Shown: positions 16,570 to 25,092, counted from the stretch's first letter. The stretch: DNA of 64,000 bases from Chitinophaga jiangningensis (GCF_900142605.1 NZ_FRBL01000010.1:124001-188000); one strand, 5' to 3'. Notes: generated from the sequence alone by a model not told the origin. A program made the numbers and translations.

Positions 16570-17030
16570 ATTAATCTACGGATCATTCCAGGGAAAATAA
16601 ACCCATGAAATGGCCATACACTCCACCAGTATAATTCACCGGCTATGCCGTCTGGTACATAAACAGCTGTCTGCGTAAGGTTATTATCTCTCAAAACAAA
16701 TAATAACCAGGCCTCACCAGGAATTTTCATTTCTGCTTCCAGTAATAATATGCCCTGTTGGGGATTGGCAATTACCACTTTCCAAAAATCAATGTTATCG
16801 CCAGGATGCAGCGTAGTAGGATGTTTGCGGCCTCTCATGCCGGGGCCACCCACGAGTTTATCAGCCCAGCCGCGGAGGTTCCAGAGCCAGTTGGCATAAT
16901 ACCAGCCGCGTGTACCGCCAATTGAAAAAATATTAGCCACTGTTTGTGTGCTGTTGCCCACCGGCATGCGGCGTATGTCACTATAATATTTTCTTCCCCT
17001 GATGTATACTTTCCAGAAATCCTGCTCCAT
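16536..17030 (-). CDS. DUF2867-family protein with C-terminus supplied by a palindromic repeat
   Basis: This 164-residue protein matches DUF2867: YANWLWNLRGWADKLVGGPGMRGRKHP near residues 45-71, then GDNIDFWKV and LEAEMKIPGEAWLLF. The family is often found as the C-terminal domain of NAD-binding epimerase-like proteins; here it stands alone. It has no signal peptide. Its last ten or so codons (SFSPRPAAVD) are encoded by the 18-bp-stem hairpin at 16531-16569, so the natural C-terminus has probably been replaced after the repeat arrived. Function is unknown. Confidence 0.8.
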   Translation of the reverse strand: MEQDFWKVYIRGRKYYSDIRRMPVGNSTQTVANIFSIGGTRGWYYANWLWNLRGWADKLVGGPGMRGRKHPTTLHPGDNIDFWKVVIANPQQGILLLEAEMKIPGEAWLLFVLRDNNLTQTAVYVPDGIAGELYWWSVWPFHGFIFPGMIRRLISFSPRPAAVD

Positions 17031-17111
17031 AGCTTTTGTAAAACATGCAAAGTTAACGGATCGCTTAGGGAAAAAAATCTTACATTCAATAACACCCTAA
17101 AAGATGATATT

Positions 17112-17588
17112 ATGGATATAAAGAAACAAACGGTGCAGTCGCTCAAAGACTTACTCCTAAAGGGCAATGCGCATGTTACCTTCTGGGATGCAGTGAAGCA
17201 TATACCGGCGGATAAGCTGGGGGAAGTGCCGCCGAATATGCCTTACAGTATCTGGCAACTGGTAGAGCATATACGACTTGCCCAGTGGGATATCCTGGAT
17301 TTTTCAAGGAATCCTGATTATAAGGAAATGAATTGGCCGCACGATTACTGGCCTAAGGAAACCGCTCCTAAAAATGAAAAACAATGGAAAGATACGTTGG
17401 AGCAGATCAAGGATGAATTGCACGAATTTATTCAGCTGTTGGAAGCGCCGGATGCTGATTTATTTGCGCCGTTTCCGCATGGGGATGGTCAGCATTTGTT
17501 TCGCGAGGCCGTGCTGATAGCGGATCATACGAGTTATCATACGGGGGAGATCGTGGCGGTTAGGAGGATATTGAATTGTTGGCCATAG
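17112..17588 (+). CDS. DinB-family protein
   Basis: This 158-residue protein has the DinB/YfiT four-helix layout. His residues suitable for the metal site occur in LVEHIRLAQWD and in ADHTSYHTGEIVAVRRI near the C-terminus, the conserved DinB_2 pattern. The start is ATG 17112, chosen because the longer frame upstream runs across the divergent promoter region. Members are metal-dependent thiol transferases or uncharacterised. Its neighbour on the opposite strand makes EgtB, which also has a DinB-type domain, but the genes converge and no link is implied. Confidence 0.85.
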   Translation: MDIKKQTVQSLKDLLLKGNAHVTFWDAVKHIPADKLGEVPPNMPYSIWQLVEHIRLAQWDILDFSRNPDYKEMNWPHDYWPKETAPKNEKQWKDTLEQIKDELHEFIQLLEAPDADLFAPFPHGDGQHLFREAVLIADHTSYHTGEIVAVRRILNCWP

Positions 17589-17599
17589 CCAATGATCAT

Positions 17600-17677
17600 C
17601 ACGGAGTTTGTCCCTCGCCTTTGGCGAGGGCAAACTCCGTGGTTAAGTGTCGCCGAAGGCGACACTTAACCACGGAG
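17600..17677. repeat. Chained hairpins sharing an arm, convergent terminator
   Basis: Hairpin A (17600-17641) pairs CACGGAGTTT..CCCTCGCC with its complement around a TTT loop, with one bulged T. Hairpin B (17635-17677) is a 20-bp perfect stem, from CTCCGTGG to the mirrored CCACGGAG, around a GAA loop. The segment CTCCGTG is used by both, so the two full-length stems exclude each other. It separates the convergent DinB and egtD genes and can act as a terminator for either. Confidence 0.8.
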
Positions 17678-17685
17678 CGATAAAA

Positions 17686-18681
17686 TTAAATGGCCTGCCA
17701 TAAATAATCACTAAACCAGTTACGGTGATCACTAAACCGTGCCACTGGCGCAAACCCGCCTAAAGAAGCCAGCTGATCGATTTCCACCGGATCATACTTC
17801 TGGGAAATTTCCATATACAGCGGTTCATTTTCTCTGAACTTAATCACTACGTTGTCGCCTATACGCACCTGCTGGTCACATAAGCTGATCAGGTAGCTTT
17901 TACAACTGCCTGTTTGCGGATCGTATGTAGGGAAGTGTTCAAACTGTGATATATCAAAGTTTCCATCCAGTTCACGATTAATCCTGCGAAGCAGGTTGAA
18001 GTTAAATTCGCGGGTAATACCGGCATCGTCGTTATAGGCGTGGAGGATTAGCTGCGGATGTTTTTTAAGGTCAAAACCGGTGAGCAGCAGATCGCCGGGA
18101 TGCATGTGGCGCCTGAGCTGCTGGCAAAAGCTGCGGGCGGCAAATGGCGTGAAATTGCCAATATTCGCACCCATAAACAGTATTATTTTTCTTTTCGGGG
18201 AGATGTCATTGGCGACCTTGAGCATCTCAAAGTATTCTCCCTGCAGACCCTGAAACTGTAAGCCCGGTAAGGACTCCGGAAGGGAGTCTTCCAGTAGTTG
18301 TATAACGTTGCCGGATATATCTATCGGAAAATACGTATAGTCCACTCCGTTATCCAGCAGTTGTTTGAGCAGGTGTACGGATTTGGAGGCATCACCGGCG
18401 CCCAGCTCTACGATGTCGTAGTCACTGGCATGCTCATCAAAAGCGGCGGCGATAGCTGCCGATTGCTCCTGCATGATTTCCATTTCGCAGGCGGTGAGGT
18501 AGTATTCCGGGCATTGCATGATCTGTTGAAAGAGCACATCGCCGGGTGCGTCGTAAAAATATTTCGGGTCCAGGTATTTTTGTTGTGCCCGCAATCCCTG
18601 CACTACATCATTGTAGAAAGTGCTGGTATGGCGGCTTCTGGAAACCGTTGCCGGTGTGGAAATTACAGTGGAATGTGCCAT
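17686..18681 (-). CDS. egtD: L-histidine N-alpha-methyltransferase
   Basis: This 331-residue protein should methylate histidine three times with S-adenosylmethionine to give hercynine, the first step of ergothioneine synthesis in the cytoplasm. The family features are present: the N-terminal YFYDAPGDVLFQQIMQCPEYY block, the SAM-binding VELGAGDASKS (91-101), the FPIDIS and FMGANIGNF segments, and the C-terminal LASLGGFAPVARFSD. Length matches EgtD. It is the last gene of the operon, 33 bases after egtB. Confidence 0.94.
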   Translation of the reverse strand: MAHSTVISTPATVSRSRHTSTFYNDVVQGLRAQQKYLDPKYFYDAPGDVLFQQIMQCPEYYLTACEMEIMQEQSAAIAAAFDEHASDYDIVELGAGDASKSVHLLKQLLDNGVDYTYFPIDISGNVIQLLEDSLPESLPGLQFQGLQGEYFEMLKVANDISPKRKIILFMGANIGNFTPFAARSFCQQLRRHMHPGDLLLTGFDLKKHPQLILHAYNDDAGITREFNFNLLRRINRELDGNFDISQFEHFPTYDPQTGSCKSYLISLCDQQVRIGDNVVIKFRENEPLYMEISQKYDPVEIDQLASLGGFAPVARFSDHRNWFSDYLWQAI

Positions 18682-18714
18682 AGCTCAATGATTGTATCGT
18701 CAGTTAAAAATGGA

Positions 18715-19872
18715 TTAGCTTTTAGCCAGCCTGATGCCGGTGAACTGCCATCGCAGTGGTGCATGGAAAAAGTTTCGGTAAGTTTTGCGGCTATGCTCCG
18801 GCGGGGTCACTTCTGATCCGCCGCGCAGCACCATCTGGTTTACCATAAACTTACCATTGTATTCGCCGATGGCTCCTGGTGCTTTCTGGAAGCCAGGGTA
18901 GGGGAGATAGGCGCTTTCGGTCCATTCCCAGCGCTGGCCCCATGGAAAATGATCTGCTGCGGCTTCCCATTCAAATTCGGTGGGGAGTCGCAATCCTTTC
19001 CAGGCAGCATATGCTGCCGCTTCGTAATAGCTCACATGGCAAACCGGTGCATCCTGCTCCAGTGGCTGCAGGCCACTCCAGGTATATTGTTGCCAGTTAT
19101 CGTCTATGAGGTACCAGTACATGGGGGCGGTTATGTGATTTGTTTTTACCCAGTCCCAACCTTCGGCATGCCAGTAACGGAAGTCCGTATAGCCGCCCGC
19201 GTTAATAAATTCCAGGTATTCCGCGTTGGAAACCGGGGCGGAACTGATGGCGTATGGCGCCAGGTAAACCTGATGTCTTCCTAACTCATTATCAAAACAA
19301 AATCCTTTGCCATGGTGCCCAATACTGTAAATGCCTTCCGGTACGGATACCCAGCGTGCTTTGGAGGCTGCTGTTACAGCGCTTTTTCTGCCCGGATCAT
19401 AAGGCGGCATCAGCGGGTTATGACCAAGAATATATTTGATATCGGTATACAGCAGTTCCTGGTGTTGTTCTTCATGGTTGAGGCCGAGGATCATGAGTGC
19501 TTCCAGGTCCTCTTCCATTGGGGAGGACAGGAATTTTTCCATGGCGGTATCCACATGGCGACGGTATTTCATCACCTCTTCTACGGAAGGGCGGCTCAGG
19601 TTGCCTCTGTCTGTCCGGATCACACGGGCTCCTACGGATTCGTAGTAGCTGTTGAACACAAAGTTATATTGCGGATCAAACTCCGTGTAGCCAGGTGCGT
19701 TAGGCATGAGAATGAACGTTTCAAAAAACCAGGTAGTATGGCCGAGGTGCCACTTGGGAGGACTCACATCCACCACGGGTTGTACTACATAGTCTTCCGT
19801 TTTCAATGGTGCGCAAATGTATTCAGAACGGGATCTTACGGTCTTATATTTTTCCAGAATATTCATACTCAT
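18715..19872 (-). CDS. egtB: Hercynine sulfoxide synthase (iron-dependent)
   Basis: This 385-residue protein joins oxygen, a cysteine-type thiol and hercynine into a sulfoxide. The N-terminal DinB-like domain has His45 in HLGHTTWFF and the HxxxH pair H133/H137 in LNHEEQHQEL, the three-His iron triad. The C-terminal FGE-sulfatase domain carries GLRLPTEFEWEAAA, RGGS and RNFFHAPLRWQFTG. Whether it uses cysteine or gamma-glutamylcysteine is not evident; no egtA or egtC is nearby. Its start overlaps the transporter gene stop by four bases, so it is translationally coupled to transport. The C-S lyase for the last step is absent from the window. Confidence 0.93.
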   Translation of the reverse strand: MSMNILEKYKTVRSRSEYICAPLKTEDYVVQPVVDVSPPKWHLGHTTWFFETFILMPNAPGYTEFDPQYNFVFNSYYESVGARVIRTDRGNLSRPSVEEVMKYRRHVDTAMEKFLSSPMEEDLEALMILGLNHEEQHQELLYTDIKYILGHNPLMPPYDPGRKSAVTAASKARWVSVPEGIYSIGHHGKGFCFDNELGRHQVYLAPYAISSAPVSNAEYLEFINAGGYTDFRYWHAEGWDWVKTNHITAPMYWYLIDDNWQQYTWSGLQPLEQDAPVCHVSYYEAAAYAAWKGLRLPTEFEWEAAADHFPWGQRWEWTESAYLPYPGFQKAPGAIGEYNGKFMVNQMVLRGGSEVTPPEHSRKTYRNFFHAPLRWQFTGIRLAKS

Positions 19873-21437
19873 TTATTTTTCAGATATAGTGCCAGGTCTG
19901 AGATGCTTTTAATTTGCAGGTCAATTGTTTGTTGCCGGCGCATCATCAGCGCGTAGGTATTATTAAACCCGATTGGTTTGAGCCATTTGATGCCGTATTG
20001 TTGTTCAAATTCCCGGCTAACGTAGGCGTATACCTTGTCTTTGTCTGCAATCAGTGTATCTGTAATATTTGCCGGTGTTTGGAGGATGGCGAGCAATCCG
20101 GTTCCGGTATATTCGGGATACACATCAAGTTGATTATTGTTCAGTGCATCGAAACAAATTTTTGTGCCACCGAGTCCCAGTTTTGTACTTACTGAGAGAT
20201 CAGTATGTCCTTCGATCAGCATTTTGTACATATTGGCGAGGATGTACCCATCGCCAAATATCTTACAACCAATACGTATCGTGCCTTTGGAGCCGTTTCG
20301 GTCAGATTTGAGCAGGCCTTGTTGCTGCAGGAATTCCCGGGCTACTTTTTCCGGGCTGTACTTCAGGTAATCTACCTGGTAGTTCAGTGCCGTCATAATG
20401 CTATCATTAATTGTACCAGCCAGGAGGTTTAGGGTAGGTTCCAGCTCAGGATATTTTTCCAGGGCGGCATTAGTGACGATGGGAGCTGCATAATAGGGCG
20501 GAAAAATATGCTTGTCGTCCTGCAGCACTACCAGGTCAAAGGCTTTTCCACGGCCATCGGTGCTGCTGCCGCTGATTATATCAATATTTTTTTCATAGGC
20601 CGCTTTATACATGATCATATCACTGATCACAAGCGGGTTTACGTGGATGCCGTATACTATGCGCAGGCCCAGGTTACCATCACGGCGACCCATAAACTCC
20701 GGTGTGAAGCCGGCTTTCAGGGGCGCTTTGTTACCGATCGGCAAAAAGTAAAAGGAGGAGAGCAGCAGGAGAATGAGTGGCAGTACGTATAAGCGGCGGC
20801 GTGACTGATTGGTTTTCCTTTTTTGCAACAGGGAAATCAGCCAGTCGAACAATATAGCCAGCAGTGCCGCGGGGATAGCCCCTGCGAGGATCATGCTGGT
20901 ATTATTGAGGGCAATGCCGCCGAAAATAAACTCCCCTAAACCGCCGGCGGCGATATAGGCGGCTAGGGTAGCCACGCCTACATTAATTACCGTAGCGGTG
21001 CGGATGCCGGCCAGTATCACGGGCATCGCCAGTGGCAGCTGTACTTTGAGGAGCAGCTGTCGATCGCTCATACCCATGCCGGTAGCGGCTTCTGTGATGG
21101 TGGGGTCCACTCCGCGTATACCCGTGTAGGTATTGCGGATGATGGGGAGCAAGGCATATAGAAACAGGGCTACAATGGCGGGTTTTATGCCAATGCCGAG
21201 TAATGGAATCATGAATCCCAGCAGGGCAATGCTGGGGATGGTTTGCAATACGCCGGCGATGCCGAGTACAATGCCGGACAGCCTGTGGCGCCTCGTAATG
21301 AGGATGCCCAGTGGCAGTCCTATAGCAATGGCGATCAGCACGGAGATGAACGTCAGGCCGGTATGGGTGATCGTTTGCTGCAGCAGCTTGCCCGACTCCT
21401 GTTGTATGAAATCAAAGAATCCTGTTTTGGGTTCCAT
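19869..21437 (-). CDS. ABC permease fused to a circularly permuted OpuC/EgtU-type substrate-binding domain
   Basis: The 522-residue protein begins with an OpuB/OpuC-type permease domain (residues about 20-205, with the EAATGMGMSDRQLLLKVQLP coupling loop), followed by one membrane helix (216-233) that would place the rest in the periplasm. The binding domain is in reversed order: residues 239-376 match the C-terminal half of OpuCC/EgtU domains (STDGRGKAFDLVVL, DDKHIFPPYYAAPIV, LNYQVD), and residues 385-522 match the N-terminal half (IRIGCKIFGDG, LGGTKICFDAL, YPEYTGTG, GFNNTYALM). Permease-binding fusions of this class transport ergothioneine (EgtU) or betaine/choline-type compounds. Coupling to egtB favours ergothioneine or hercynine; direction and ligand are inferred. 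Confidence 0.88.
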   Translation of the reverse strand: MEPKTGFFDFIQQESGKLLQQTITHTGLTFISVLIAIAIGLPLGILITRRHRLSGIVLGIAGVLQTIPSIALLGFMIPLLGIGIKPAIVALFLYALLPIIRNTYTGIRGVDPTITEAATGMGMSDRQLLLKVQLPLAMPVILAGIRTATVINVGVATLAAYIAAGGLGEFIFGGIALNNTSMILAGAIPAALLAILFDWLISLLQKRKTNQSRRRLYVLPLILLLLSSFYFLPIGNKAPLKAGFTPEFMGRRDGNLGLRIVYGIHVNPLVISDMIMYKAAYEKNIDIISGSSTDGRGKAFDLVVLQDDKHIFPPYYAAPIVTNAALEKYPELEPTLNLLAGTINDSIMTALNYQVDYLKYSPEKVAREFLQQQGLLKSDRNGSKGTIRIGCKIFGDGYILANMYKMLIEGHTDLSVSTKLGLGGTKICFDALNNNQLDVYPEYTGTGLLAILQTPANITDTLIADKDKVYAYVSREFEQQYGIKWLKPIGFNNTYALMMRRQQTIDLQIKSISDLALYLKNK

Positions 21438-21442
21438 ACGGG

Positions 21443-22384
21443 CTATCGGGTTTTATAGGTTTGTAATCCGTTCATAATGGCGGTGCCGGTAATTTCTTTT
21501 GTACTGGCTTTGTGGCCGGCGATTACCCTGCCGGAGCTGAGCAGGGAAAGGGCTTCCCAGCAGCTCGCATCAGCGGTTATTTTCGTTTGCCCGTTGTCGT
21601 TATACCCATCGGGGATGCTGTCCCATATATCGCTGATGTGGAGGGTGGAGAGTTCCAGCTGGGTGCGTTGGCTGTCGAAGAAGTTGCGTACAAAATCATT
21701 GGCGGGATGGAACAATAGTTCCGCCGGGCGTCCTGTTTGCTGGATACGGCCGGCGTTCATGAGGCAAATGCGGTCGCCCAGCTGGAAGGCCTCTTCTATA
21801 TCATGGGTAACCAGTACCACTGTTTTTGTATGCAGTTCATCGAGGGATTTAAATTCCTGTCGCACGGCATAGCGGGTAAGCGGATCGAGGGCACCGAAGG
21901 GTTCATCCATCAGCAGTACAGGTGGGTCCGCAGCCAGTGCGCGTGCAAGCCCAACGCGTTGTTGCTGGCCACCACTGAGCTGGTGTGGGTAGCTGTTGGC
22001 TTGTTCCGGTGCGAGCTTCAGTTTATGCAGCAGCGTTTGGCAGCGTGCGATGGTTTTATCTTTCGGCCAGTTGAGCAGTTGCGGTACGGTACTGATATTT
22101 TCCATTACAGTATAGTGGGGAAATAATCCGTTGTTTTGCAGCACGTAGCCGATGCTTTTGCGCAAACTGGTGGCGGGTATATTTTTTACATTTTCTCCAT
22201 TCACTTCTACGGTGCCGGAGGTGGCGTCGAGCAGGCGATTGATGAGTCGCAGGGTAGTGGTTTTTCCGCAGCCGCTGGTGCCCAGCAACACCATTATCTC
22301 TCCGTCATTAACGGTGAAGGAAATATCATCTACTGCATTTTTTCCGTTCCCGAAAAATTTACTGACGTTTCTAAGTTGAATCAT
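21443..22384 (-). CDS. ABC transporter ATPase of the OpuC/EgtV type
   Basis: This 313-residue ATPase has Walker A GTSGCGKT, the Q-loop GYVLQNNGLFPHYTV, signature LSGGQQQRVG, Walker B VLLMDEPFGALD and the switch His in VTHDIEEA. This is the ProV/OpuCA subgroup. Family members often carry two CBS domains after the ATPase core; here only about 70 residues remain, enough for part of a CBS-like region (ALSLLSSGRVIAGH). It lies five bases upstream of the permease fusion gene and powers it. Confidence 0.92.
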   Translation of the reverse strand: MIQLRNVSKFFGNGKNAVDDISFTVNDGEIMVLLGTSGCGKTTTLRLINRLLDATSGTVEVNGENVKNIPATSLRKSIGYVLQNNGLFPHYTVMENISTVPQLLNWPKDKTIARCQTLLHKLKLAPEQANSYPHQLSGGQQQRVGLARALAADPPVLLMDEPFGALDPLTRYAVRQEFKSLDELHTKTVVLVTHDIEEAFQLGDRICLMNAGRIQQTGRPAELLFHPANDFVRNFFDSQRTQLELSTLHISDIWDSIPDGYNDNGQTKITADASCWEALSLLSSGRVIAGHKASTKEITGTAIMNGLQTYKTR

Positions 22385-22417
22385 GTGGATGAGGAATTAT
22401 ATACACATTTTATGGCC

Positions 22418-23806
22418 CTATTTCTCCAAAGTCATAAACAGGTTATTGATAGATTCTGCATATAGCGGATGTGCGAAGACCATCTCTTTCAGCTGTGTAG
22501 CCGTAAGATCTCCTGCCATGGCCATTTGCAGAACCGACATGATTTCTCCGCCCTGTTCACCGATGATGGCTGCGCCGAGGATTTTATCCGTAGCAGCATG
22601 CACGATTGCTTTCATGAAGCCGGTGGTTTGTCCGGTTTCGATGGCCCTTGCTACTTTATCCATACCGAGGCAGGCCACTTTAAACGGATAGCCTTTGTCA
22701 GCCGCTTCTTTTTCGGAGAGGCCTATACGTCCCAGCTGCGGATCGGTGAACATGCAGTAGGGGACTTGCCTGGATTTTATGGAAAGTTGTTTGTTTTCGA
22801 ACAGGTTTTTATAAAGGAGTAGGTGATCATTATAGGAGATGTGGGTGAATGCGGGGCCGGGTTTCACGTCGCCCATGGCATAGATGCCGGGGCAGGTGGT
22901 TTCCAGTTGATCATTCACCTGGATAAATCCTTTTTCATCTGTGGTGACGTTGGTGTTGCTCAGTTGCAGTTCCGCGGATTGCGGCCTGCGACCGGTGGCT
23001 ACCAGCAGATGTGTGCCAGTGATAGTTTTGCGGGAAGTGCCGCTTACAATATCCAATGAAAGGGTATTGTCAGTACCGGAAATTTTATCTGGTTTAGAAG
23101 AAGTATGAATGGTCATGCCTTCTGTTTCCAGCATATTTTTCACCACGGCGGCTACGTCGGCATCCTCTCTGGACATCAGGTGTGGACCTGGTTCTATGAT
23201 GCTGACGTGACTGCCGAGGCGCTGGAAAAGTTGTCCCATTTCCAGGCCTATATAGCTGCCGCCCAGCACAATCAGCTCCGGCGGTATTTGTTTGATATCG
23301 AGTATGGAGGTGGAGGTGAGGTAGGGGATCTCCGATAATCCGGGGATCTCCGGAATGATCGTAGCTGCGCCGGTGTTGATGAAGATGTTAGTGGCTTCGA
23401 TGGTGATCACCTTATCGTCCGGCTGTGTGATGCTTACCTGCCTGATGCCGGAGAAGGCTGCAGTGCCGTAAAAGATGCTGATATCAGGTTCATTTTCCAG
23501 GGAGCGGATGGTGCCGTTTCTGAATTGCGTTACTATTTTGTTTTTCCTTTCTACGATGAAGGGGAGGTCAATGGAAACGCTGTGCTGGTCGAGGTATATG
23601 CCCCATTGTGCCGCTTCCCGAACCGTTTGTGCCGCTTTAGCGCATGCGATCATGGATTTGGTGGGGGTGCAGCCATCGTTGATGCAGGTGCCACCTATCA
23701 GGCGTTTCTCGATGATAGCCGTGCGAAGGCCTTTTTTTGCCAGTTTCCGTGCTAATGGGTTTCCGCCTTGTCCTGATCCGATAATGATAGCATCAAATTT
23801 TTCCAT
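22418..23806 (-). CDS. FAD-dependent pyridine nucleotide-disulfide oxidoreductase, mercuric reductase-like
   Basis: I use ATG 23806 (462 residues, MEKFDAIIIGSGQGG) over a TTG two codons upstream. The FAD Rossmann motif GSGQGG is at residues 11-16, the redox pair lies in GGTCINDGCTPTK (CxxxxC), the NAD(P) motif GGSYIGLEMGQ is in the middle, the FAD-contacting YAMGDV follows, and the C-terminal HPLYAES keeps the active-site His-x4-Glu. It therefore has everything for NAD(P)H-dependent disulfide reduction. It lacks the N-terminal metal-binding domain and C-terminal Cys pair of true mercuric reductases. As first gene of the ergothioneine operon, a role in reducing an ergothioneine-derived disulfide is an attractive inference. 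Confidence 0.88.
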   Translation of the reverse strand: MEKFDAIIIGSGQGGNPLARKLAKKGLRTAIIEKRLIGGTCINDGCTPTKSMIACAKAAQTVREAAQWGIYLDQHSVSIDLPFIVERKNKIVTQFRNGTIRSLENEPDISIFYGTAAFSGIRQVSITQPDDKVITIEATNIFINTGAATIIPEIPGLSEIPYLTSTSILDIKQIPPELIVLGGSYIGLEMGQLFQRLGSHVSIIEPGPHLMSREDADVAAVVKNMLETEGMTIHTSSKPDKISGTDNTLSLDIVSGTSRKTITGTHLLVATGRRPQSAELQLSNTNVTTDEKGFIQVNDQLETTCPGIYAMGDVKPGPAFTHISYNDHLLLYKNLFENKQLSIKSRQVPYCMFTDPQLGRIGLSEKEAADKGYPFKVACLGMDKVARAIETGQTTGFMKAIVHAATDKILGAAIIGEQGGEIMSVLQMAMAGDLTATQLKEMVFAHPLYAESINNLFMTLEK

Positions 23807-23925
23807 ATTCAAGGGTTTGACATTGAGGGGCCAATAATTATACCATGCAAAGCAGTATTAAATGTAGGCCTTTTTTAGGCAAATACGGCTTAGCAGGGGT
23901 GAGCCGTGCTTTCATGGAAAAATCG

Positions 23926-23933
23926 TACCTTTG
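23926..23933 (+). promoter_or_regulatory. Candidate -7 promoter box of dusB (TACCTTTG)
   Basis: TACCTTTG matches the Bacteroidota -7 consensus TAnnTTTG. It overlaps the possible TTG start at 23931, which is therefore unlikely to be used, and supports the TTG at 23955. No convincing -33 element is seen. Confidence 0.5.
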
Positions 23934-23954
23934 CCCGCTGAAAATCTACTACAA

Positions 23955-24992
23955 TTGGTAAAAATTGATAACATCACATTGCCTGACTTTCCTTTGCTGC
24001 TGGCGCCTATGGAGGACGTAAGTGATCCTCCGTTCCGCGTAGTTTGCAAGGATAACGGGGCGGACCTGATGTATACGGAATTTATTTCCAGTGACGGACT
24101 GATCAGGGATGCGATAAAATGTCGTAAGAAGCTGGATTTCTTTGAATTTGAGCGTCCGATTGGGATTCAAATATTTGGGGGAGATGAGGATAGTCTGGCA
24201 ATGGCTGCTAAAATCGTGGACGTAACGAATCCCGATTTGCTGGACATTAATTTTGGTTGTCCGGTGAAGAAGGTGGCTGGCCGTGGTGCGGGTGCAGGTG
24301 TACTGAAAGATCTGGATCTGATGGTGCGTTTAACAGCGGCCTGCGTAAAGGCCACTAACCTGCCCGTTACGGTTAAAACCCGCCTGGGCTGGGACGATGA
24401 TACCAAAAACATTGAAGAGGTAGCGGAACGGCTCCAGGATGTGGGCATTAAGGCCCTGGCGATCCATGGCCGCACGCGGTGCCAGATGTATAAAGGGGAG
24501 GCCGACTGGACGCTGATCGGGAAAGTGAAAAATAACCCAAGAATTCATATTCCGATTATCGGGAACGGTGATATTAACAGTCCGCAGAAAGCGGTGGAAT
24601 ACAAAAACCGCTATGGAGTGGATGGTATTATGATTGGCCGTGCGGCCATCGGGCATCCGTGGATATTCCGTGAAATCAGGCATTATGTAGAAACCGGTGA
24701 ACTGATGGCCGGTCCTACGCTGGAGGAACGTATTGCCGTGAGCAAAAAACACCTTCATGAATCCGTGAAATGGAAAGGGCCGGTGCAGGGGATTAATGAA
24801 ATGCGTGGTTGTTATGCCAGCTACCTGAAAGGCCTGCCGGATATTAAGCAGTTCAGGGCCCGACTGGTAACGCTGAAAACGGAGGAAGAAGTAGTGGAAG
24901 TGCTGGATGAGATTGAAAAATATTATAAAGGAATAGAGCTGGCAGCGGCGCCGATTGAGCTGATAGATTATCATCAGAATTGCCCGTTGTAG
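23955..24992 (+). CDS. dusB: tRNA-dihydrouridine synthase
   Basis: This FMN enzyme reduces uridines in the tRNA D-loop. The N-terminal FMN site PLLLAPMEDVSDPPFR, the catalytic Cys in INFGCPVKK, the HGRTRCQMYKG segment and the GNGDI / GIMIGRAAIGHPW phosphate-binding loops are all present. I place the start at TTG 23955 (345 residues, MVKIDNITLPDF) because family members in this phylum start with this sequence and because an earlier TTG lies inside a promoter box. A terminator follows 11 bases after the stop. Confidence 0.93.
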   Translation: MVKIDNITLPDFPLLLAPMEDVSDPPFRVVCKDNGADLMYTEFISSDGLIRDAIKCRKKLDFFEFERPIGIQIFGGDEDSLAMAAKIVDVTNPDLLDINFGCPVKKVAGRGAGAGVLKDLDLMVRLTAACVKATNLPVTVKTRLGWDDDTKNIEEVAERLQDVGIKALAIHGRTRCQMYKGEADWTLIGKVKNNPRIHIPIIGNGDINSPQKAVEYKNRYGVDGIMIGRAAIGHPWIFREIRHYVETGELMAGPTLEERIAVSKKHLHESVKWKGPVQGINEMRGCYASYLKGLPDIKQFRARLVTLKTEEEVVEVLDEIEKYYKGIELAAAPIELIDYHQNCPL

Positions 24993-25003
24993 GAATAGAA
25001 GAG

Positions 25004-25033
25004 AAAAAAGCTGGCAGGTTGCCAGCTTTTTTT
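25004..25033 (+). terminator. Terminator of dusB
   Basis: A perfect 12-bp stem AAAAAAGCTGGC / GCCAGCTTTTTT has a five-base AGGTT loop and a T-run, just past the dusB stop. Confidence 0.88.
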
Positions 25034-25092
25034 ATGTTTAACGATAAGGCTGTCGCTTTTTTTTCAGGGAAAAAGGAAATGAGCGTACAAAA

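Noticed and set aside
17112..17588. DinB protein as part of the ergothioneine pathway
   Set aside because: It is convergent with the operon and separated by a terminator; similarity of its fold to the EgtB N-terminal domain alone is not enough.
23931..23954. Upstream TTG start giving an eight-residue longer DusB
   Set aside because: The codon overlaps a TAnnTTTG promoter box and the extra residues are not family-like; TTG at 23955 gives the usual MVKI start.
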